Assembly: GCA_037447655.1 (NCBI GenBank) | Contig: JBBHKE010001595.1 | Location: 188,001 to 245,315 of the forward strand | DNA: 57,315 nt | Direction: 5' to 3' | Source of the DNA: Zygnema cylindricum | Lineage: Eukaryota; Streptophyta; Zygnematophyceae; Zygnematales; Zygnemataceae | Part shown: positions 1 to 7,829 of the stretch, one piece after another | Numbering within the stretch: the first letter of the stretch is position 1 | How the letters are laid out: every line of letters begins with the position of its first letter | The notes under the pieces: generated by a model | Told to the model about the DNA's origin: nothing | The model's input: only the letters and a program-made list of their open reading frames with translations | Database searches by the model: none | Program-made: the position numbers and the translations under genes

Positions 1-265
1 TAGCCGTTGAGTTAATGTTTATATTTCTTTGAAATCCTTCACGTGTATCGTTTTGGTGACGCCTTAGTGGATAAGACTATCGACTACATAGTAAACCACA
101 CACCCAGGTTCAGATCTGGATGTAGGCAACATTTTGGTAAAATATCCTCTACTTCAAAATCTGCCACTTTCTAAATATGGCGGCAGCCATGGCGTGCCTT
201 TGATCCTCTCTCTCTCTCTTTAAAGTATAACTAAAACAGAGAACTATTAATTACCTCTTTTCAAC
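1..265 (-). mobile_element. F-type Copia LTR, start (U3) part, cut by window edge
   Basis: This stretch matches the start of the F LTR at 52560-52826. Shared landmarks are the tRNA-like unit, GCCATGGC at 186-193, a CT run, and an end resembling the complement of TGTTGAAAAG (here CAACC instead of CAACA). The LTR start lies at about 265 and the rest is left of the window. No polypurine tract follows on the right, so this is the outer edge of a 5' LTR or a solo LTR. Confidence 0.7.
43..135 (+). other. tRNA-like unit in F-type LTR (antisense to the LTR)
   Basis: An A-box-like stretch (GCCTTAGTGG) is followed by a B-box-like GGTTCAGATCT inside a CCAG/CTGG stem, then TTTT at 132-135. The arrangement matches the F copy at 52603-52688. 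No anticodon arm can be assigned, so this is not a tRNA gene. Confidence 0.55.
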
Positions 266-3084
266 CATTTTTCGGTACGGCAGAAGATGTTTTTTCGTTG
301 CGAGGTGAAACTTTGGAGGAAAACGACGAAAAAAAAAACCTTTTGTTTATCACATGGGAGCACGCCCTAAGATGTACGCGCCGCATGGCTAGAAGCCGTG
401 GCAATTAATTCGGGGTTCCATTCCCCCCAACCAGTACAAGATTCTGTGATTCCCTCGTGCCAACAGTCTCGTGCCCGCCGGGTTGTTGGGCGTATAGATC
501 GGCGAACGGGATCTTTATCTCCTGCCGCCATCAGTCAACGTTCACGGGCTCGCCTATCGGCCCTGCGCACTTTGCTCGCGACGCGAGTCAAAATTGTCCT
601 CCGTATCTGAGATAGATCGCGGTATCATTTGACAAGCCACAAGATTCTCGTAGCACTGTTGGCTCCGAACTTCTGATTGGCCTTTAGAGTTGACAGTACG
701 GTAGGACCGCGGCTTGAATTTGGTTTCAAAAGTTGCAAAAACGCGTCAACAGAGCCGTTGATGTGTTTTCGGAGCGCATCTTACAGTTCTCGTTGCGGTA
801 GATGTGCATTGACGACTGCGGTTTATTCCTACGTACAGAACTCCTATGAGCCCTCCTTATTGGAGTGTATGTGACGGGTCCTACGTTGCGCTAAAAATGG
901 TTGTGCGTTCACGTTTAACCAGCTCGAGGGTGACACATCCGCGATTGGCCCATAGTAGGAATAGTATATGGGAACGCAGGATGTGCGTGGATACGCTGCA
1001 TATGAAAAACAAGTGGAACAAAAACTTCCTCTTTTTTTGGTATACCTCTATTGTTTTCCTCCGGAAAACCAACTATTTATTGTTGCAATAGGTAATATAG
1101 TATTTTCTAGTCACCAGCATGTTGCACCTCGTCGTGGCCTATATAATAGAAAATACTTGCTATGTGCCACAAAATATAAAAATAAAATTGGCACAGTAGA
1201 TAGGTGGCTATAGTTGAACAACAATATAGAAACAACCAACATAAAATAGAATGTCCCTAAGTTCGTTTAACCAAACATTTTCAAAATTTTAAATTATACC
1301 ACCAAATCTACAACTAACATATATACAAAAGTCGACAACCAAATAACCATACATACGAATATTTATGAGTTGAATTGAAAAAGAGAAATCGTATACATGA
1401 TGAAAATTATTAAGTGGAAGCATAAATGATACGCCTCTTTTTTTTCAAATCTGTGCTCTCTTTCCTCTTCTCCCTAATTTCAACCATTCTCTTTAGAAAC
1501 ACTCCCCATCTCATTGTTCTTTAAGGTAAGGCCATGGTGGGTAAAAGAAAGATAACTTTGAGAAAGAGATAAAAGAAAAAGAGAAGAATCATGACATGAT
1601 AGATTGGAAGCAAAAAATAAGAGACAAAAAGCCAACAAGAATAATATAGGGGAGGATCAAAGTGGAAAATGATGTCTTCTCGTTATAATCGGTGAATTGG
1701 TTATACGAAACAAGCAAATTGAGTATTAAGCCTAACTCTATATCTATAGTGGATCGGTTACACTACATTCAAAAAATAAATGTATAACTAGTGAGGACCA
1801 ATGATAAAGTCGATATACGACAAAGCTAAGTTAAAGAAAAATATTATGTGCGTAAATTTCAAAATGAAAAAATCACTTATCTACAATAATTGTTAAGAAG
1901 GTATATGTTAACATAGGCGTCACAAGGTGCAACGGATGAAAATAAGTGCGGCAGGATAGTAGAAAGGGTGTTCATACACGAACAACAAATTTACATGAAC
2001 TGAGGTATCGAGACTTAAAACGACAGTATCATATTGGAAATTCAATACGCACTAAACTACATTTGAAAAGTAAATTCCATTAATTACACAACTCAAAATG
2101 TACTTTAACATTTTTACCCAATGCAAGGAACCCTTATCCCCCTTTCATAAATTAAAACAATTGTACCCTCCACATGTCACCTTATCGTCTCCCTCTAAAA
2201 ACAAACCCTTTTCTTTCTCCCCTCGGTCAAAAATGTTATCCCTCTTGTTTTTTTACCTACTACCTCCTGTTAACCTCCCTTTTATAAAGTATCTTTCTTT
2301 CCAACTTAGGTTATTTTCTTTAGGAAGACTTCTTGACTCTTTCCCCCCTTATACAAAAACACTCACCCTCTCCTCCTTCCTCTCTTAAATACATTCCTCC
2401 CGTCCATAACCCCCATTTCCTCCCTGTTTTTTCACAAAAATACAAAATGCATAGGAGAAAGCCAATCAAATCTAAATAAAGAGATTGTGTTGCGAGCATT
2501 ATTTGGTCCCGTAGAGACATCGCCTTTTAGACACATTAGGGAAAATTGTTGACACAATAAATGATTACTTCTAATGTTGTGTATCGGCAAAAATTTTATC
2601 GCGATAACAACGATATCGATAGTTATCGGTTATCCAACGGTCAAAGGTCCCGATATATCGGTCCAAGACCAACAAATTCCATATCAGCAATTGTAACAAG
2701 ATTTCCTACCTCTAAAAAAATCCCATTACTAAAACCAATTTCAACCACACATTCCACACATTGGAAAATTACACATTCACTTTGGAAAGCACTCATATAA
2801 GAATAAACTTTAAATTAGAAGAAGCTTCTGTCCATAAAACAATAGCTTGGTCTCTTGCCCTCGTGGCTCAACCCTTCTTTTAAATTGTTTTCCACTACTC
2901 TTCTCTTTTAATAATTCTATCTCTTAACTACTAAAACACTACTTAGTTAGTAAGAGATTCCAGTGCAAAAATACCATTGCTCCAATTTGGTTTTAATCGC
3001 TCAGGACCAAGATCAGTCGGAATTTCCACAAACTTTTCCAAAGGAAAAGATGCCTACTCTTTTTTTAAAATTCACTATTTATCC
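266..3084. other. No gene recognised
   Basis: Short open frames here show no recognisable domain and no match to neighbours. About 266-1000 is richer in G+C than what follows; 1100-3084 is AT-rich with T and CT runs. A cluster of CGATA/TATCG inverted motifs lies at 2600-2665. Confidence 0.5.
2600..2665. repeat. Cluster of CGATA/TATCG inverted motifs
   Basis: CGATAAC at 2602-2608 is the inverse of GTTATCG at 2622-2628, and CCGATATATCGG is a perfect 12-base palindrome near 2651. It could be a remnant transposon end or a binding-site cluster. I cannot assign it. Confidence 0.4.
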
Positions 3085-3926
3085 ATCATCGCCAAAACGG
3101 CCAACCAGCCAATAAGTTATGAGGTGGCAAAAATGCCAATTTATATAAAGACTCAAAGAGAGAGGTGGTTGTCTACTAAAAAATTGTTAAGTCATAATCC
3201 CCTCTCCCAACCCCAATATACAACAGTACGATCCAATCAAATAACTGTACGAAGGTACTTCGGCCGATGTCTTTTCTGTACGGCCTGTGTATGACAAGGC
3301 TATTGAGTGGATGCGTGTCCACACTTTACTCGTCTTTATGTTCCCCAGAATTCTCGTGACCAAATGTTATCTCTCCACGTGGCGCCAAGTCATGCCACGT
3401 CCGAAACTCCCAAAGTGACTGTTTCGGGATCTTGGCGGCGATATGTGCTGTTGGATAAAAAACCGACATCTAATGTTAGTCGTTGAAACAAATGTCCGAT
3501 TCATTTGTTTCGTGCGTGATCATCTTCGCACTATATATTAACTAGATCTATGTCCCCTTATTCATAATTCCGTTAATCGGATTAAAGATCATAATATAGT
3601 TTAATTAATTATCTTACCCTATGTAATTAACGAACTCCTACAACAAACCGGTTAGTGCTGACGGCTACGCCTCGCTTTGCCAGTCAGAGGTTCGAGCCTT
3701 GTCGGACTGAACCTTTTGTTAAAAGTGATTTATGTCACTTTTTAGTCTTGACTATGGAGTTGAGGCAGCCATGGCTCCACTACTCTCTCTCTCTCTATTT
3801 CAGTGACTACAACAAGTATGGGGGATAGAGGAAAGAGGTGGAGGCAGACTGCGTGCGCCTTTCCTTTCATTTTCTACTAAGCTATTCATACCTAGAAAGC
3901 ACTCTATAAATCTAGTGATTTAAACA
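3085..3926 (-). repeat. B 3' LTR, truncated at its U5 end
   Basis: From about 3095 it aligns with the B 5' LTR (14900-15741), for example in the phrase around the TATA-like site, the tRNA-like unit and the GCCATGGC hairpin region. Its start (complement of TGTT) is at 3926, beside a decayed polypurine tract. The last 150-200 bases of U5 are missing or unrecognisable. Confidence 0.75.
3640..3717 (+). other. tRNA-like unit in B 3' LTR (antisense)
   Basis: An A-box-like region ACCGGTTAGTG precedes the B-box match GGTTCGAGCC at 3689-3698, with TTTT at 3714-3717. It aligns with the better preserved copy at 15436-15515. Confidence 0.6.
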
Positions 3927-6255
3927 ATCACCTTATTTCCTAGTCTAATTTTAACTTCTCTTTCAATCCACATTTTTCCCTACAATATTTTAACTTGGGA
4001 GAGGGCACGGGTTTGGTCATCATGTCAGCCACCATTTTCTTCATCAGACCTATACACAAGATTCACAATTTTATTTTCAACTTTTTCCTTCACGAAACTC
4101 AATCTTATGTCGATATGCTTAGCTTTGAAATGATGCTTTGGATTGGCTGCAATTGCAATGGCACCCTGATTATCACAAAAGACTTCATGCACTCCCTCCT
4201 TCATATACCCCAGTTCTTGTAACAAAGACTTGACCCACATCAACTCTTTCACAGTAGAGCAAGAGGCCATATACTCAGCCTCCATAGTAGACTGAGCAAC
4301 CAACTTTTGTTGCTTACAACTTCAACAACAAGCACTTTCCCCCACATACAACACTTACCCAAAAGTGCATCTTCTCATAGGTGCATCCCCATAACTGGCA
4401 TCACTCCAAGTAGTGATATCACTGTGCTCCCCTCCCAAATGGAACCATAACTCTCTAGTTCTAACCAAATTTCGCATGACTCTTTTGGGTGCCTCCCAAT
4501 CTCACTGCTTAGGATCGTTAAGACTCATATTGAGGACTCTTACTGCTCCAGCTATGTTCGGCCTTGTACAGTTTATAAAGTAGATTAAAATTTACAACAT
4601 GTCTATAATGAATAGACTTCATAAACTCTCTCTCCTCTGGACTCATCTGATCAAGTAAGATTATCAGTCTTCCTTTTACACTCCCATTACTTACTTTCTT
4701 CAAGTCCATGGGAGTGGTACAACTGTTTGCCTTTTCCATCTGGAATTTTTGAAGCATATTACCAATTGCTTCTTTCTCAGTAAGTCTAATGATTTTTTTC
4801 CCTCTATCTCTCTCCATTTAGATTCCCAAAATATATCTTGCCTCCCCTAAATCCTTCATGTCAAATATGCTTCTAAGATCTTTCTTTAACCTATTCATCT
4901 GTTCCAAAGACTTACTTAACACCAGCATATCATCAACAGAAATTGCAATAAAAATCACATAATTCTCATCTTCAAATATATAGATAGAATGGTCATAGTT
5001 GATCTGGATATATCCTAGACCGCTGAGAAACTCATCTAGTTTCTTATTCCAGTGTCGAGGAGCCTTCTTCAGTCCATATAAGGACTTTGAGAACCTGTAG
5101 ACTTTGATCTCTTCTCCTTCCTCCACGAACCATTCTAGTTGTCGAATGAAAATTCTTCCTCTAACTCACCATTGAGAAAGGCGGTCTTAATATCTATCTG
5201 GTGTATTTCCATGTCTTCCGCTGCAGCTAAATTGAGGAGAATCTTTACTCATGGGAACCGAACAACTCGAGCAAAAGTTTCCTCATAGTCAATCCCCTGC
5301 TTTTGGGTGAACCCCTTTGCTACCAACCGAGACCTATATCTTTCAATGGTATTATCTGGGTACATTTTTAGTTTAAACACCCATTTACAGCCAATTGGCT
5401 AGTTCCCAAGTATTTGCTTCCATGATGGAGGTCATATCATCATTTATGGCTGTAATCCATCAGTCTGTCTTCGGACTATTCACTGCCTCCGAGTATGACT
5501 GAGGCTCAACAGGGTGGGATAGCTTAGTTACTTTATGAGCGGCCATTTTTTTTGTATCTTTTTGCTGCTCCTTCTCCCTCCCTCAAACTCCAAAGTTCAA
5601 TGGAGGGAAGTCTTGGATTTCTCCTTACTGTCTAATCAGCTCTCCTATCCATGGAAGCAGGTTCCAGTTCCTCTTTTTCTGTCTCCTCGAAGTCCATAGG
5701 AATATGTGAGGTTTTTGGTAGATCTCATGTTCTTGGATCTCCGTTGAATCTGCAATCACTGTTTCACTCATGTCCCTTTTGCGAAAAACTGAGTTCTCCT
5801 CACTTTAGGACTTAAAACTGATTCTTATCTTCTTGGTATATTTGAAGGGGTCAAATGACTTACCTTCATCCATGACAACTAGGTGTTTGACCACAATGAT
5901 ATCTTCCTTTGGTAAGTCATAGACTTTATCTACGTTAACATCCTCATCATATCCTACAAAGTATCCAGGTTTTCCCTTAGCATCTAGTTTCTAGTTTTTT
6001 CTATCCGTATCAAGACGGTAAACTTGGCTACCGAATACTTTAAGGTGAGAGATATCTAGTTTCCTTCCAACCCATCTATCATAAGGTGTCATTCCTTTTA
6101 CGGCTGAGGTGAAGACTTTATTCTTAATGTAGTTGGCAGAGTTCATAGCTTTCTGCCCAAAATCTCTTTCCTATTTTCTTGTCGTCCAACATACTGCATA
6201 CACTATCTCTTAGTGTTCGGTTCAACCTCTCAGCTACCTCATTTTGTTCCGGGTT

Positions 6256-6386
6256 ATATGTGTTAGATTTCCTAGAAATCCGGGATTCGGCATGTCCCAC
6301 ACTTGGGAAAATTGAGCCGGCCAGGGTTCGAACCTGGGACCTTTCACTTCAGCTGCGAACGCACTACCACTGTGCCACCAGCTCGA
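6256..6386 (-). mobile_element. tRNA-derived SINE-like patch in B integrase
   Basis: About 131 bases unrelated to Copia interrupt the integrase frame and replace roughly 117 bases of it (39 codons, including the second catalytic Asp region). On the minus strand it starts with a tRNA-like head (6313-6384) followed by a 50-60 base body. I see no target duplication and no A tail. It may be a truncated SINE or a tRNA-pseudogene-containing filler captured during repair. Confidence 0.55.
6313..6384 (-). tRNA. tRNA-like cloverleaf, probably a pseudogene or SINE head
   Basis: The minus strand folds as a full cloverleaf. The acceptor is GAGCTGG/CCGGCTC (7 pairs, one G-U), the D stem GCAC/GTGC, the anticodon stem TTCGC/GTGAA, and the T arm CCAGG-TTCGAAC-CCTGG. 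The B box GGTTCGAACCC is perfect. The anticodon loop is AGCTGAA, giving CTG at 34-36, but position 33 is G rather than the near-universal U. That favours a pseudogene or SINE head over a working tRNA. Confidence 0.6.
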
Positions 6387-6875
6387 ACTTCTCACTCCAT
6401 GCTTTATATTCTTTGAAGTAAGTTGATGTTTTAGACTTTGTTTTTAGGAAATACACCCTAGAGTCTCTAGATCAGTCATCGTTTATTGTCAACATAAACC
6501 TCTTTCCTCCAATCGAAGGTACTTTTGCAGGTCCCCAAATATCTGTGTGGACTAAATCTAGAACTTTCTCACCTCTATATGTAACGACTTTGGGATAGGG
6601 AAGTCTGTGAGCCTTACCTGGAGCACAGCCACTACAATCATCCATCATTTCATTATCCCCAAACTTAATGCCTTCTACTACCCCAAGCTTTTTCATTTCC
6701 CTCAACCTATCAAAATGCACATGCCCCAACCGCTAATGCCAAATCATCAACTAAGAAACACCAACATAGTAAGCATTCTTCTTTTCATTACTCAGGTTAA
6801 TGTAGAAACTAATGGTTTTATTAGTATTTTCTAGGTCTGAAAAGAAATATAGAAGTCGAGGCAGTCTATCTCTAA

Positions 6876-6929
6876 CTTCTCTCTCCAACTCTCAAACTTG
6901 TCGCAGTCACTGAGAAATTGGAGAGGAAG
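6876..6929 (+). other. Long LTR hairpin with conserved loop
   Basis: CTTCTCTCTCCAA pairs with TTGGAGAGGAAG and TCTCA with TGAGA, leaving a loop containing ACTTGTCGCAGTCAC. The loop recurs as ACTTGTYGYAGTC in A, B, C and E LTRs, while the stem differs but still pairs, for example CCCTCT/AGAGGG at 16888-16933. It may act in the RNA (3' U3, packaging or dimer formation) or as DNA. The role is unknown. Confidence 0.6.
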
Positions 6930-6999
6930 CTAGAGCCATGGCTACCTTGGCTATCCTGAGGTTTACGGGAATTTTATATTAGTGTTTATATATTTAATT

Positions 7000-7100
7000 A
7001 AAATGTATGTGCCGGCGGCAGGATTTGATCCTTGTACCTGCCGGCCGGCAGATAGGATATAGCCGGTAGCCTTAGCCGTTTCATCTAGCGGTAGTGTTAC
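7000..7100 (-). other. tRNA-like unit in A1 5' LTR (antisense)
   Basis: On the minus strand it reads an A-box-like region, then the B-box-like GGATCAAATCC (7021-7031) in the loop of a 13-pair hairpin (TGCCGGC/GCCGGCA plus GGCAGG/CCTGCC, one bulge), then TTTT (AAAA at 7000-7003). The element's own strand is the opposite one. Confidence 0.55.
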
Positions 7101-7374
7101 CTAGCATATAGTTTGATAATTATTTATATATTTATACAAGCGATAAATCATTTAACTATAACTATTTACGGGACACATAGATATGGAATTGTAAAAGTAC
7201 GAATTGCGGTACGGATATAAAATCAATACCGCGCATTGATTTCGGACGCGAAACAAATACCGCGCATGTATTTATTACGGCTACGATCAAAAACGAGTTT
7301 AATCGGACGGCCGGAAATTGCGCCGAGATCGCGGAAGGAGAATTCGGCGGTTTGTGGGCAGCGCCACATCGGAT

Positions 7375-7449
7375 GACACGTGGCGATGTGACATTGGAGT
7401 GCGGCATCTCCGAGGATTTAAGGAGCGAATCCGGATACTCCACGTGTGG
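7375..7449 (+). promoter_or_regulatory. Two G-box (CACGTG-type) motifs in U3
   Basis: GACACGTGGC at 7375-7384 and CCACGTGTGG at 7440-7449 are about 60 bases apart and 150-240 bases upstream of the TATA-like site. Similar ACGTG cores sit at the same place in A2, A3 and C LTRs. In plants such sites bind bZIP or bHLH factors, so light, stress or hormone responsiveness is possible but inferred. Confidence 0.5.
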
Positions 7450-7597
7450 ACATTTAGGCCATGTCGTACAATATCCGTACATAAAGTACACCGGCAGTTG
7501 TACTTTTACGTACGGAACTGAAATCTGATTGGTTCCGTACATCAGTAGATAGAGTCTGTGAGAGAGATAGGACTTAGAAAAATTAGAAGATAGGACC

Positions 7598-7639
7598 CTC
7601 TCTCCCAGAGAGCTTCTGTACAAAAGGTCAACTTTGACC
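7598..7639 (+). promoter_or_regulatory. LTR promoter core: dyad, TATA-like site, dyad
   Basis: CTCTCTCCCAGAGAG (7598-7612), then TGTACAAAA (7617-7625), then the inverted repeat GGTCAACTTTGACC (7626-7639). In C and B the central site is a clearer TATA box (TGTATAAAT, GTATATATT, TATAAAAT). The downstream dyad varies between families but keeps its symmetry (GGCATCTTTGCC in C, GGTCAAATTTGACC in G). Transcription probably starts about 30 bases beyond the central site. Confidence 0.5.
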
Positions 7640-7653
7640 CTCCATAACTTACT

Positions 7654-7724
7654 GCTCAGGGGAGCAAATTCAGAGATTCTTTTTGCTATCAACTCAGGGG
7701 AGTCTTGCCTTCACAGGGGTGAAG
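7654..7724 (+). other. Three consecutive stem-loops with AGGG loops
   Basis: GCTC-AGGG-GAGC (7654-7665), ACTC-AGGG-GAGT (7692-7703) and CTTCAC-AGGG-GTGAAG (7709-7724) lie between the promoter and the primer site, so they should be in the 5' leader of the genomic RNA. The third stem covaries among families: CTACAC/GTGTAG in E, GCAC/GTGC in C, CTCAC/GTGAG in F. A packaging, dimerisation or translation signal is possible. Confidence 0.65.
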
Positions 7725-7829
7725 GTAGTCAGGGTTTTTGTTTACCAGGGCGGCAGTTAATTTTGCTAAAACACAAAGGGGTCAGGATTATCCTAGAGGC
7801 TTCTTGGAAGCTGTCCACTCTGAGGACTT

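Larger units (their letters stand above)
3927..6800 (-). pseudogene. B gag-pol, integrase to RNase H part (broken)
   Basis: Read leftwards from 6800 this encodes the integrase zinc-binding region (6472-6729, with the LVHTDIWGP segment), the later integrase and linker, RT (4818-5126, with the active-site region as VDDM) and RNase H (4025-4303, with MEAEY and CDNQ). Stops and frameshifts break it into at least five pieces. The segment between the first and last integrase catalytic residues is replaced by the foreign patch at 6256-6386. The same protein continues at 13255-14715 beyond A1. It cannot be functional. Confidence 0.85.

Noticed and set aside
398-1213. Several 60-80 codon frames in the left flank
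   Set aside because: Short, overlapping on both strands, no recognisable domain or coding bias; expected by chance.
7180-7530. Sense open frame of about 110 codons in the LTR (A1, A3 and the LTR at 44804; similar peptides in B and C)
   Set aside because: It looked like an LTR-encoded protein. Comparing A1 and A3 codon by codon I count roughly 8 synonymous and 27 amino-acid-changing differences, close to the neutral ratio. A2 has a frameshift and stop, and there is no shared start codon. Conservation is better explained at DNA level (G-box region). A proper dN/dS over many copies would settle it.
7162-7692. 176-codon frame on the minus strand of the A1 5' LTR, repeated in part at 12561-13031
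   Set aside because: It is antisense over LTR control modules and is repeated only because LTRs are repeated. No domain is seen and it is not kept in A2 or A3.
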